Source: an uncultured Clostridia bacterium
GTDB lineage: Bacteria; Bacillota; Clostridia; Oscillospirales; Ruminococcaceae
Direction of reading: 5' to 3'
NCBI GenBank assembly: GCA_947625335.1
Contig: CANQNY010000004.1
Location: 1 to 52,693 of the forward strand
Length of the DNA: 52,693 nt
The translations under genes and the position numbers were made by a program. The first letter of the stretch is position 1. Every line of letters begins with the position of its first letter. The notes beneath the pieces are model-generated. The model was not told where the DNA came from, searched no databases, and worked only from the letters and a program-made list of their open reading frames with translations. Positions 7,742 through 15,378 of the stretch are shown here, in pieces.

Positions 7742-7889
7742 GACGAGTTTTTGTCCACCCCACCGCCGTACAGAAAAGGACGGCTGAAAAAGAGCCGCCC
7801 AAACTTTCGTCCACACTTCCGCCGTACAGAAAACAACGTCCCAGTAAGAACAACGTCTTACTGGGAACCGGTCAAGGGCATTGCCCTTG
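7742..7889 (-). repeat. tRNA-linked hairpin/box repeat, two units, locus A
   Basis: Reading away from the tRNA on the minus strand: a hairpin CAAGGGC-AAT-GCCCTTG abutting the CCA; an 11-bp perfect hairpin TCCCAGTAAGA/TCTTACTGGGA (7839-7866); the box TTTTCTGTACGGCGG; a second hairpin (GGGCGGCT/AGCCGTCC); and the same box again. The same box with differently sequenced hairpins occurs behind tRNA-Leu(CAA) at 42342-42591. Each hairpin plus T-rich stretch resembles a terminator. Track ORFs over this area are artefacts. Confidence 0.75.
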
Positions 7890-7973
7890 TGGTGCGAGTG
7901 ACGAGACTTGAACTCGTACGTCAAAGACACACGCCCCTCAAACGTGCCTGTCTGCCTATTCCAGCACACTCGC
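7890..7973 (-). tRNA. tRNA-Leu(GAG)
   Basis: The minus strand folds as a class II tRNA. The acceptor stem is GCGAGTG/CACTCGC with discriminator A and an encoded CCA (7890-7892). The anticodon arm is CACGT-TTGAGGG-GCGTG, giving anticodon GAG. There is a long variable arm typical of leucine and the T arm contains GTTCAAGTC. It reads CTC/CTT codons. Confidence 0.95.
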
Positions 7974-7992
7974 ATTACTTGACGACTTTATA

Positions 7993-8021
7993 ATTATACC
8001 ACATTTACTTTCGTTTGTCAA
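7993..8021 (-). promoter_or_regulatory. Promoter of tRNA-Leu(GAG)
   Basis: On the minus strand, TTGACA (8021-8016), 17-bp spacer ending ATGTGG, TATAAT (7998-7993). The TGG before the -10 is an extended -10 element. It lies 20 bp upstream of the tRNA. Confidence 0.85.
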
Positions 8022-8142
8022 GTGTTTTTTTGCGATATTTTTAATATTTTTGCAATATTCCAATTTTTGGAAAAAGCAGGTTGAAAATGCGCGAAATCCC
8101 GCCGCGAATAGATACAACGGGGACGCTTACAATTACCTTTTA

Positions 8143-8982
8143 TTACCAATTCGCGGGAGTGTAAAAAATCTGCGCCCAACAGCGGCTGCCGTTCTCGTAA
8201 TAGTACCCGACGCCGAGGTATTCAAGATCGGGATTTAGGATATTCTCACGGTGACCGCTGCTGTTCATCCACGAGGCGACAGCATCGATCGGGGTGTGCT
8301 GACCCATGGCGACATTTTCGGCGACAACGCGGTATTTCATGCCGTTCTCGTCAAGAATTGTAAAACAGCTTGACCCGTCGGGACGCTTGTGACCGTATTT
8401 TACTGTGTTTTCCCATGCACGGGCAACCGCAAGCGCGGACAGCTTGTCCATTTTCTTTAACGGCTCTAAACCGCGTTTTGCGCGCTCCTGATTGGTAAGC
8501 TCGAAAACCTCCTCGCAGAACGCCGACTCCTCGGCTGTCTGTTCGCGTTGGTTGTACGGTCCGATAACCTTCGGCTCTTGTACGGCAGGTTTTTCCGAGG
8601 AACTTTCCGGTTTCGGAGTGCTTGCTGAACTTGCGGGTTTGGGCTTACTCGAAGAACTTGCAGGTTTGGGCGTGCTTGTTGAATTTGGCTTGCTTGCAGA
8701 ACTTTGTTTGCTTGTTGAGCTTGCTGTTTCCGAAGAGCTTGATGAACTTTCCTGACTAGTTGAACTCGATGAACAGGTTGAACTCTCCAAAATAGTTGAA
8801 CCGGACAAAGAAGACGAAGTTGTCGAACTTGAAGAGCTGTACGAAATAACCGAACTTGATGAACCGGACGAACTTTCTGAGCCAGTTGAACTCGAAGAAC
8901 TTTCGTTCTCAGCGGAATTCTGACAACCCGAAAGCGCGAGAACCGACGCCGCGAGTGCAGCGCACAATATTTTCTTTTTCAT
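8143..8982 (-). CDS. CAP/SCP-domain lipoprotein (YkwD-like)
   Basis: A 279-aa protein with a lipoprotein signal peptide ending at lipobox LSGC (residues 17-20). A very long Ser-rich, then Ser/Pro/Lys, linker follows (about residues 21-140). A C-terminal CAP domain runs from about 150 to 279. CAP hallmarks are LTNQERAKRGLEPL, a His in KYGHKRPDG, SSGHRENILNP and GVGYYYENG. YkwD-like CAP proteins are extracellular and of largely unknown activity. The linker would let the domain span the cell wall. It is monocistronic, with its own promoter at 9020-9049. Confidence 0.9.
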   Translation of the reverse strand: MKKKILCAALAASVLALSGCQNSAENESSSSSTGSESSSGSSSSVISYSSSSSTTSSSLSGSTILESSTCSSSSTSQESSSSSSETASSTSKQSSASKPNSTSTPKPASSSSKPKPASSASTPKPESSSEKPAVQEPKVIGPYNQREQTAEESAFCEEVFELTNQERAKRGLEPLKKMDKLSALAVARAWENTVKYGHKRPDGSSCFTILDENGMKYRVVAENVAMGQHTPIDAVASWMNSSGHRENILNPDLEYLGVGYYYENGSRCWAQIFYTPANW

Positions 8983-9019
8983 AAAACCTCTATTTGCGTT
9001 TTTTAAAATATCATATTTT

Positions 9020-9049
9020 ATTATAGCACAAATAACACCGATTTGTCAA
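9020..9049 (-). promoter_or_regulatory. Sigma-A promoter of the CAP lipoprotein
   Basis: On the minus strand, TTGACA (9049-9044), 18-bp spacer, TATAAT (9025-9020). The -35 nearly touches the stop codon of the upstream NusG-II-domain gene. Confidence 0.75.
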
Positions 9050-9050
9050 G

Positions 9051-9416
9051 TCACAGCCCCGCATCGACCTCGTTCTCTCCGTTTACGACAACTATCTCCA
9101 ACCTATGCGGCAGGCAGACAATAGGCACTCCCCCGCCCGAAATCTCGCCCGTTCTCACGCAGACCTTGTCGGGGCAATCCGCCGCGACCACCGCAACCGC
9201 GCCGTTTTGTATGCGAACGGTGTTGTACCCGCCCCCACAATCCACCGTAAACTCGCAGTCCTCCGAAAGCGGCACGGTTTTTATAACCTCTCCGTTCAGG
9301 CGGATTTCGGCTGCGGGATCGTCCGTTTTGCCGTTTTTCATACACAACCACACCACAACCAGTATTCCCGCCAGCAGCACCAGAGCCGCCGTCGGGATAA
9401 TTATTTTCTTATCCAT
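9051..9416 (-). CDS. NusG domain II-containing membrane-anchored protein
   Basis: A 121-aa protein with one N-terminal transmembrane helix (about residues 6-27) and an extracytoplasmic domain. That domain carries the family motif CPDKVCVRTGEISGGG and ends in IVCLPHRLEI, with paired Cys residues. NusG-II (KOW-less) proteins of this kind are common in Firmicutes near redox or export genes; their role is unknown. It starts at ATG behind CGGAG, 50 nt after the anti-sigma gene, with a terminator hairpin between them, so it may be expressed by readthrough or separately. Confidence 0.85.
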   Translation of the reverse strand: MDKKIIIPTAALVLLAGILVVVWLCMKNGKTDDPAAEIRLNGEVIKTVPLSEDCEFTVDCGGGYNTVRIQNGAVAVVAADCPDKVCVRTGEISGGGVPIVCLPHRLEIVVVNGENEVDAGL

Positions 9417-9437
9417 AGAATTCTCCGAAAAAACGCG

Positions 9438-9461
9438 CCCCGTTCACTATTGCGAACGGGG
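9438..9461. terminator. Terminator between anti-sigma-like gene and NusG-II gene
   Basis: CCCCGTTC (9438-9445) pairs with GAACGGGG (9454-9461). Minus-strand reading continues CGCGTTTTTT and plus-strand reading GCTTTTTATT, so it can work in both directions. It lies inside the run of co-directional minus genes and would reduce transcription into the NusG-II gene. Confidence 0.75.
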
Positions 9462-9473
9462 GCTTTTTATTCC

Positions 9474-11618
9474 TCAACCGAGGATAGTATCAAACTTCAG
9501 ACTGCCGTTTTCTTCAACAAGCTTAACCTCATATGCGAAGTAAGCCGTTTTCCCGTCAAACGTTCCCGCCTTGACATAAAGCGTTCCCGAAAGACCGTCC
9601 ATAACAAGCACCGTATCTTGAATGTTCACCGCCGAAAGCCCGCCGTTTGTATAGGCAAGCCCGCCCGTGGTCGACACCGTGCAGCGGGTCTTAAGCTCCG
9701 CCGCAGCCTGTTTCGAGAAACAAGCGTCAATCACCGCATTCAGCTTTTCCGCGGAATTTATACCGCTGTCGCTGCACTTATTGAGAGCCAAAGCGTTTAA
9801 CGTGCCGAGAGCCGAATTCACCGCCGTCCGAGCCTTTTCCGAGGCGCTCTGAACAGGCGATACAAACTGCGCCGAAGACCTCGCCGCGCTTGTATAGCAG
9901 CCGGAAATTATCCGAACCGAGCCGTTGCTTACTACAGCGATATACTGCTGCGAGAAACTCCGCTTGAAATCAATCTTAGCGATCTCGGAGAACGCCGCGC
10001 CCGAATTTATCTTCCCGTCCGAGATGGTGTAATGCTCACCGTCAAGCGAGAAACTGTGCGACGACACCCCAAACGCGGGAGCGTTCGCCGACTGCACGGG
10101 AATAAGCGTTTCCGTTACGGGATCGAAGATAAACTGCCCGCTGCTCCCTGCCATCACCGCGTGTGTGAACGCGGAATTCGGCGCGGCAGCATATGCGTCG
10201 GAAAGCTCGGTTATCTTGACATAATCGCCGTTGTATTTGTAAATCTCGGTAATCCCGTTGTAGAAATCGCTGTAATACAGCGTGCCGCGGTCCTGAGCCA
10301 AAAGCTGAATATTCGTGCCGCTTGCAATGCACTGTTCATTAGCCGTGAAATAACCCGACAAATTTGCGGTATAGAGGTAATGCGTGCCATCTTCGAGAAT
10401 ATCCGCCGCCAGCAGATCGGAGTTTTCATTGTAAGCCGCGTCTGCGATCGACCCGTTCAGCACCATGTTTTCCGCGTGCATATCGGTAATAGTGCAGTTC
10501 CCCGCGTCAACTATATACATCTTGCTGCGAACGCCGTTTTCCACGCCCGTTATCATCAATCTTGAGCCGTTTTCCGACGCCCAGAACACTTTCGCGTCGG
10601 ACACAGCCTGCCGAACCGCGAGAGACTCGCTCACACCGTCCCACTTATACAGCGACACCGCGTCCGCGCTCTTTACATAGAACACGTTTTCATTCAGGAA
10701 ATATGCCCTCTGCGCGCCAATATCGTCCGTAATGTAGGAGAACCCTTCCTTGCCCTGCGGCAGCTTTACGTTATCCAAAACGCTCGGCTCTGGAACGGTT
10801 TCCCCGCCGGGATTATCCGGAACATCGGGCTCGGAACTGTTGGAGCTTTCGGAGCTTTCGCCGTCCGAAACATCGGAGCTTTCAGAGCTCTCATTAGAAT
10901 TATCAACATCGGGATCGGAAGTGTTGTCAATATCTCCGCCCACGCCGACGGGCTCGCTTGTGGAAACAGCGGGATTATCGATATTCCCGTCGGGGTTTCC
11001 GCTGTTATCGGGATTTTCGGTAACGGGTTTCATAGGAGCAACATCGGACGCAATATCCTCGTCGGTCACAATTTCAACTTCGTAAACAAAATCGCTGCTC
11101 TTTATCTTGGACATAAGATAACCTGCGCAATTTATCACCGCGCCGTTTATCGCGTCCCTGCCGTCCGAGAACACCTCGCCCACAGCCTCGCTCCCGACAG
11201 CCCTGTCGCCGTCAGCCATATACAGTATCTTCACAGGGACATTCCCGTCGGAATACTGCGTCAGCACGCTTTGCACCTGCGACGGCGCAAGCGGTCTTGT
11301 AAACGTCACCAGAACATCATGCAGCTCGTCGGAGTTCTCGTTGCGGCGAATTTCCTCCATAGCCCTCTTCATGCGCTCTTCATCAGACAGCGCGGTAAGC
11401 GTCGAGCCGCCGATATACTGCGCGCCTTGCCGAGAATTCAGCATAACCGAGGCTGTACCGACCGCAACGACCACCGCGGCAGCCGCCGCCGTCATACCTA
11501 TATACATCGGGAGGTTTTTCCGACCCGCGAATTTACCCTTTTTGGCGTTCGCAAGTATCTTGTCTTTATCGAACGAATATTCGCTCATAATTTCCTTGTA
11601 GAAATCACGCCTTTTCAT
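9474..11618 (-). CDS. Large membrane anti-sigma-like protein with predicted beta-propeller
   Basis: A 714-aa protein. The cytoplasmic N-terminus (about residues 1-35, SFDKDKILANAKKGKF) resembles short anti-sigma tails. A single membrane helix spans about 38-60. The outside part has an alpha/beta segment (about 75-190), an Asp/Ser/Pro-rich linker (about 195-285), a repeat region with short Tyr/Asp-rich blades suggestive of a beta-propeller (about 290-560) and a C-terminal domain. AGGAGG lies 9 nt before the ATG. It follows a sigma factor gene by 32 nt, so it is probably its membrane-bound inhibitor and sensor. That role is inferred from position and topology; the ligand is unknown. Confidence 0.75.
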   Translation of the reverse strand: MKRRDFYKEIMSEYSFDKDKILANAKKGKFAGRKNLPMYIGMTAAAAAVVVAVGTASVMLNSRQGAQYIGGSTLTALSDEERMKRAMEEIRRNENSDELHDVLVTFTRPLAPSQVQSVLTQYSDGNVPVKILYMADGDRAVGSEAVGEVFSDGRDAINGAVINCAGYLMSKIKSSDFVYEVEIVTDEDIASDVAPMKPVTENPDNSGNPDGNIDNPAVSTSEPVGVGGDIDNTSDPDVDNSNESSESSDVSDGESSESSNSSEPDVPDNPGGETVPEPSVLDNVKLPQGKEGFSYITDDIGAQRAYFLNENVFYVKSADAVSLYKWDGVSESLAVRQAVSDAKVFWASENGSRLMITGVENGVRSKMYIVDAGNCTITDMHAENMVLNGSIADAAYNENSDLLAADILEDGTHYLYTANLSGYFTANEQCIASGTNIQLLAQDRGTLYYSDFYNGITEIYKYNGDYVKITELSDAYAAAPNSAFTHAVMAGSSGQFIFDPVTETLIPVQSANAPAFGVSSHSFSLDGEHYTISDGKINSGAAFSEIAKIDFKRSFSQQYIAVVSNGSVRIISGCYTSAARSSAQFVSPVQSASEKARTAVNSALGTLNALALNKCSDSGINSAEKLNAVIDACFSKQAAAELKTRCTVSTTGGLAYTNGGLSAVNIQDTVLVMDGLSGTLYVKAGTFDGKTAYFAYEVKLVEENGSLKFDTILG

Positions 11619-11650
11619 ACGGAAAACCTCCTTTCAAAAATTATTTTATT

Positions 11651-12196
11651 TTACAGATCAAACTTCTTTTTCTGCCGCTCTATCGTGCGGTAAAGCTTGG
11701 TCTTGACCGTGGAAACATTAAGATCCAGCCGCCTTGCGACCTCGTCAAGTTTCATATCGCATACAAAATGCAGATAAAAAATTCTGCCGACAACCTCGTC
11801 TGATTTTACAATATCATCAAAAATCTGCTTGGCGAGAATTTTATTGTTCACAACATCGTCAAGCAAAGGAACGTCTTTTGAAAGCTCCGCCTCCAGCGAG
11901 GCAGTCTCCTCTTCCGAAAAGTCGGACATATTTTTCACCTTATCGCGCCGTTTTATGAACCCCGACAAAAACGATCGGCACTCGAACTTTGCGATATTTA
12001 TAAGGAACGCCTCGGCGGACTCTATATCGTCATAGCCTTTTTCGGAGATACGCTTGTAAAACCGCGAATATACGTTCTGAATAATATCCTCGCAGTCCTG
12101 AAAACGGGACGCGTGACTTGTCACATAGCGCGACACGGCGTTGAACGTCCGAGCGTACGCGTCATTGAAATATAAGTCGGTCTCGGGTTTTCCCAA
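11651..12196 (-). CDS. RNA polymerase sigma factor, sigma-70/ECF type
   Basis: Region 2 is visible as FNAVSRYVTSHASRFQDCEDIIQNVYSRFYKRI. Region 4 is FYLHFVCDMKLDEVARRLDLNVSTVKTKLYRTIERQKKKF, a typical helix-turn-helix end. I favour TTG 12196 (181 aa) because GAGGTG lies 8 nt upstream; the longer ORF begins at TTG 12244 with no good site. It directs RNA polymerase to a dedicated regulon and is followed by its probable membrane anti-sigma. The A/D/E-rich stretch between regions 2 and 4 is longer than in compact ECF factors. Confidence 0.85.
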   Translation of the reverse strand: MGKPETDLYFNDAYARTFNAVSRYVTSHASRFQDCEDIIQNVYSRFYKRISEKGYDDIESAEAFLINIAKFECRSFLSGFIKRRDKVKNMSDFSEEETASLEAELSKDVPLLDDVVNNKILAKQIFDDIVKSDEVVGRIFYLHFVCDMKLDEVARRLDLNVSTVKTKLYRTIERQKKKFDL

Positions 12197-12467
12197 CGCC
12201 GTTTCACCTCGCTTTAATGCGAAATCCGCCTTTTCAAAACTCAAAGCCTATCAAAATTCACAAATTCGCCCATTGCTGAATTTTGCTTGACGGTACCCGC
12301 GTTTAAAAACCCATAATCTGATTTGTCCGCGCACAACTGCCCTTGCATTGGAGTAGTCATGCAAAACAGTCAAAAAGTTTCAAGAATTTTTGAATTTTTT
12401 CGGACAATTTTGTGGTATCCTGAGCGGGTTTTTTCTAAAAATACATACATATAGTATATCACTCTAT
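12197..12467 (-). other. Long untranslated leader of the sigma gene
   Basis: About 265 nt separate the consensus promoter at 12468-12496 from the sigma start. On the minus strand TGAAAC (12382-12377), 15 nt, then CATGAC (12361-12356) resembles an ECF-type promoter and may allow autoregulation. I see no other gene. Confidence 0.4.
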
Positions 12468-12496
12468 ATTATATCATAAAAAAACTTTTTTGTCAA
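12468..12496 (-). promoter_or_regulatory. Consensus extended -10 promoter of the sigma/anti-sigma operon
   Basis: On the minus strand, TTGACA (12496-12491), 17-bp spacer, TGA-TATAAT (-10 at 12473-12468). The TG motif before the -10 is an extended element. It diverges from the aminotransferase promoter with only 15 bp between the -35 boxes. Confidence 0.8.
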
Positions 12497-12511
12497 ATTT
12501 TGCGGTAAGAC

Positions 12512-12540
12512 TTTACAAATTGAAAATAAAGTGTTATAAT
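12512..12540 (+). promoter_or_regulatory. Sigma-A promoter of the aminotransferase-trpS unit
   Basis: TTTACA (12512-12517), 17-bp spacer, TATAAT (12535-12540), 52 bp before the aminotransferase start. Confidence 0.8.
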
Positions 12541-12592
12541 AATGATGTGTTGTTTAAACAAAGAAATACAGCGTTAAAGGGGTAATATTTTT

Positions 12593-13780
12593 ATGCTTAA
12601 ACCGTTTTCTGATAAGGTGTCGGGGCTTGCTCCGTCGGCGATAAGAGAAATTCTCAAATTTACCGCCGACCCCGAAGTAATAAGCTTTGCGGCGGGAAAT
12701 CCCGCGCCCGAAGCTTTCCCCGTGGAAACTATTTCCAAATTGTCCGCCGAAATTTTCGCAAACGAGCCGATAAACGCTTTGCAATACTCCGTAACGGAGG
12801 GCTATATGCCGCTTAGAAAGTGGCTGGAGAGCGATCTGCGCTCTAAAAATATGTTTTCGGACGGGGATATGGTGATTGTCACGGCGGGCGCGCAGCAGGC
12901 GATTGAAGTCACCGCGAAGATCCTCTGCAACGAGGGGGACGTGATACTCTGTGAAGACCCAAGCTTTATCGGCTCGCTGAACGCGTTCAGGAGCTACGGC
13001 GTAAAGCTTGTCGGAGTGCCGACGGACGGGGACGGAATGCTGCCCGAGGCTCTGGAAGCGGCTCTGAAAGCCAACCCTACTGCGAAATTCATCTACACCA
13101 TTCCGAATTTCCAAAACCCGACGGGAAACACCGCCTCGCTTGAAAGAAGAAAGGCTTGTTTGGAGCTTGCTAAGAAGTATTCCGTCTACATTTTGGAGGA
13201 CAACCCTTACGGCGATTTGCGATTTGCGGGAGAGCCCGTTCCGAGCTATAAACAGCTCGATGACGAGGGGTATGTTTTCTACGCGGGGACGTTCTCGAAA
13301 GTGCTTGCTCCCGGACTTCGCGTGGGGTATCTCTGCGGCGTCGGAGAGGTGGTTCAAAAAGCCGTCGTGGGACTTCAGACCTCCACCGTTCACACCAACA
13401 TCTGGGCGCAGATGCTGGCATACAAATTTGTAACTACCGTCGATTTCGGCGAACATCTCAAGCGTTTGCAGGGAATTTACCTTAAAAAGTACACGAGAAT
13501 GAAAAACGCTCTCGAAAAATTTATGCCCGACTGCGTAAGCTATTCAAAGCCCGAGGGCGGATTGTTCATCTGGGCGACTATCCCCGAAAAATACGATATG
13601 AACGCCTTCTGCACCGAGGCTGTTCATAAGAAAGTAGCCGTTGTCCCCGGAAACGCGTTCCTTGCGGACGAAAACGGCGTTTCGCATTCGTTCAGGCTGA
13701 ATTACTCGACGCCTACCGACGAGCAAATCGACCGTGGCTGTGAAATTCTCGGCAGGTGCGCCGAAGAGTTCTTTAAATAA
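12593..13780 (+). CDS. PLP-dependent class I/II aminotransferase (2-aminoadipate aminotransferase-like)
   Basis: This 395-aa enzyme has the fold-type I motifs: VTAGAQQAIEV (cofactor phosphate loop), YTIPNFQNPTGN, LEDNPYGDLRF (Asp binding the pyridine ring) and GTFSKVLAPGLRVGY, with the Schiff-base lysine in SK. The length and LAPSAIREI-like N-terminus fit the LysN/MocR-derived stand-alone aminotransferases, which act on aminoadipate, aromatic or branched amino acids. Its substrate cannot be read from sequence. trpS follows by 29 bp, so both probably share a transcript. Confidence 0.9.
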   Translation: MLKPFSDKVSGLAPSAIREILKFTADPEVISFAAGNPAPEAFPVETISKLSAEIFANEPINALQYSVTEGYMPLRKWLESDLRSKNMFSDGDMVIVTAGAQQAIEVTAKILCNEGDVILCEDPSFIGSLNAFRSYGVKLVGVPTDGDGMLPEALEAALKANPTAKFIYTIPNFQNPTGNTASLERRKACLELAKKYSVYILEDNPYGDLRFAGEPVPSYKQLDDEGYVFYAGTFSKVLAPGLRVGYLCGVGEVVQKAVVGLQTSTVHTNIWAQMLAYKFVTTVDFGEHLKRLQGIYLKKYTRMKNALEKFMPDCVSYSKPEGGLFIWATIPEKYDMNAFCTEAVHKKVAVVPGNAFLADENGVSHSFRLNYSTPTDEQIDRGCEILGRCAEEFFK

Positions 13781-13809
13781 CCAAATTTTCCCAAAAGAAA
13801 GGGTATCAT

Positions 13810-14823
13810 ATGGAACAAATTGAACAAACCGAAAAGAAAAAGAAAATATTAAGCCTTATCCAGCCGACAAACACTCCGCACCTCGGAAACTATCTCGGAG
13901 CAATGCAAAACTGGGTAAAAATGCAGGAGGAGTTCGACTGCACCTACGGCATTGCCGACCTGCACTCGATAACCGTGCGGCAGGACCCCGCAAAACTCCG
14001 CGCGCAGATAAAGGAAAGCTACGCGCTTTTGATAGCCGTGGGGCTTGACCCCGAAAAATCGACGCTGTTCGTGCAGGGGCATAACCCCAATCATGCCGAG
14101 CTTTCGTGGATTTTGTCGTGTTATACCCAGTTCGGGGAGCTTTCGCGTATGACGCAGTTTAAGGACAAGTCCGCAAAGCACCCCGAAAACATAAACGCGG
14201 GGCTGTTCACCTATCCCGTGCTTATGGCGGCGGATATTCTGCTGTATCAGGCGGATCTTGTCCCCGTCGGGCAGGACCAGCTGCAGCATTTGGAGCTTGC
14301 GAGAAACATTGTCCAGCGTTTCAACGGCATTTACGGCGATGTGTTCACCATGCCCGAGGGCTATATAACCAAGGCTACCGCAAAGGTTATGTCGTTGCAG
14401 GAGCCGACAAAGAAGATGTCAAAATCGGACGAGAACCCCAACGCCTCGGTGTGGGTGCTTGACGACCGCGACACGATAATCCGCAAGTTCAAACGCGCTG
14501 TTACCGACAGCGAGAGCGAGGTCTGCGCGCGCGAGGGCAAGGACGGCATTATAAACCTTATGTCCATTTACGGCGCGGTTACGGGAAAGACCTTTGACGA
14601 GATCGAGTCCGAATTCAAGGGCAAAGGCTACGGCGAGTTCAAGCTTGCGGTAGGCGAGGCTGTCGCGGACAAACTCGCTCCCATGCAGTCGGAATTCAAG
14701 AGGATTTCCGCAGACAAGGGCTATATTGAGGACTGTATGAAAAAAGGCGCGGAGAAGGCGTTTAAGGCGTCCCGAAAGACAATGCAGAAGGTTCAGAAAA
14801 AAGTAGGGTTTATAGTATTTTAA
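13810..14823 (+). CDS. trpS: Tryptophan-tRNA ligase
   Basis: A 337-aa class Ic synthetase that charges tRNA-Trp. The HIGH-equivalent TPHLGNYLGAMQNW lies near residue 20 and KMSKSDENPNA near 200. The MAADILLYQADLVPVGQDQLQHLELARNI core is typical of bacterial TrpRS. AAAGGG lies upstream of the ATG. It is co-directional with the preceding aminotransferase. No tryptophan T-box or leader peptide is visible; transcription probably comes from the promoter at 12512. Confidence 0.96.
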   Translation: MEQIEQTEKKKKILSLIQPTNTPHLGNYLGAMQNWVKMQEEFDCTYGIADLHSITVRQDPAKLRAQIKESYALLIAVGLDPEKSTLFVQGHNPNHAELSWILSCYTQFGELSRMTQFKDKSAKHPENINAGLFTYPVLMAADILLYQADLVPVGQDQLQHLELARNIVQRFNGIYGDVFTMPEGYITKATAKVMSLQEPTKKMSKSDENPNASVWVLDDRDTIIRKFKRAVTDSESEVCAREGKDGIINLMSIYGAVTGKTFDEIESEFKGKGYGEFKLAVGEAVADKLAPMQSEFKRISADKGYIEDCMKKGAEKAFKASRKTMQKVQKKVGFIVF

Positions 14824-14893
14824 CAAAAATTTGCGGTTAAATTCTGCGAAATTTGTAAAAGCATACAAATATTTTCCAAATTGAAAAAAGGGG

Positions 14894-14922
14894 TTGAAAA
14901 AATCCCCGATTTCTGTTATAAT
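14894..14922 (+). promoter_or_regulatory. Promoter of the rpmB transcript
   Basis: TTGAAA (14894-14899), 17-bp spacer, TATAAT (14917-14922). The predicted start near 14929 gives a leader of about 185 nt before rpmB. Confidence 0.8.
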
Positions 14923-14980
14923 ATTTGTTGTGACTAATAAAAAACATAACTACTTTAAGCATGTAAAAACAAATTTCAGG

Positions 14981-15078
14981 CTGTATAGAAAGCCCCAGAT
15001 GCTAGGAAGCACTACTGCAACTAGCCTTTGTGGCTGTTGCATGTGGTGCTGACAACGCAGATGGGGCTTTATATACAG
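14981..15078 (+). ncRNA. Structured leader RNA upstream of rpmB (novel candidate)
   Basis: CTGTATA (14981) pairs with TATACAG (15072-15078). After one G/A mismatch, AAAGCCCCA pairs with TGGGGCTTT. Opposed GA/GA steps follow, then TGC/GCA. An asymmetric internal loop (TAGGA against GACAAC) leads to an upper stem with AGCAC/GTGCT, GCAA/TTGC and GCC/GGC. The whole is one long hairpin of about 98 nt. No T-run follows, so it is not a simple terminator. It lies within the leader of rpmB, so autoregulation by L28 is a reasonable guess; a free-standing small RNA is the alternative. I do not match it to a known family. Confidence 0.6.
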
Positions 15079-15115
15079 TCTGCTATTCTATCGGAAGGAC
15101 GGTGTTATATAGTAT

Positions 15116-15304
15116 ATGGCTAAATGTGAGATCTGCGGAAAGAGCGTTGCTTTCGGGATCAAGGTTTCCCACTCGCACAGACGCTCGAACAGAACATTCA
15201 AGCCGAATGTCAAAAAGGTAAGAGCTATCGTAAACGGCACTCCTTGCAGAGTGAACGTGTGCTCGCGCTGTCTGCGTTCGGGACTTGTACAGAGAGCTGT
15301 TTAA
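15116..15304 (+). CDS. rpmB: 50S ribosomal protein L28
   Basis: A 62-aa protein that begins MAKCEICGKS and carries two Cys pairs (CEIC and CSRC), the zinc-binding C-plus form of L28. The core SHSHRRSNRTFKPNVKKVRA is conserved. The ribosome-binding site GGAAGGA is rather far (about 14 nt) from the ATG. It is monocistronic: own promoter, structured leader and strong terminator. It is a component of the large ribosomal subunit. Confidence 0.97.
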   Translation: MAKCEICGKSVAFGIKVSHSHRRSNRTFKPNVKKVRAIVNGTPCRVNVCSRCLRSGLVQRAV

Positions 15305-15332
15305 CAGTTTGATGTTCTTGTAAGGCAATAGA

Positions 15333-15363
15333 AAATCGGCGGTCAGAAAACCGCCGATTTTTT
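15333..15363 (+). terminator. Terminator of rpmB
   Basis: AATCGGCGGT (15334-15343) pairs with ACCGCCGATT (15350-15359), then continues TTTT. The A-run before it would also allow the reverse direction for the AraC-like gene. Confidence 0.9.
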
Positions 15364-15378
15364 GTTTATAAAAGCTGT

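Noticed and set aside
7608-7993. Several ORFs on both strands over the tRNA-Leu(GAG) region
   Set aside because: They run through the tRNA and its hairpin repeats, have no ribosome-binding sites, and their translations simply mirror the repeat sequence.
12197-12244. Longer sigma factor start at TTG 12244
   Set aside because: No ribosome-binding site, while GAGGTG is correctly placed for TTG 12196; kept only as an alternative.
12554-13456. 300-aa minus-strand ORF
   Set aside because: Shadow of the aminotransferase on the opposite strand, whose PLP motifs are clear.
14981-15078. Signal recognition particle RNA, 6S RNA or a known riboswitch
   Set aside because: No GGAA-loop SRP core, too short for 6S, and none of the riboswitch core motifs I know (T-box, c-di-GMP, THF, preQ1) is present.
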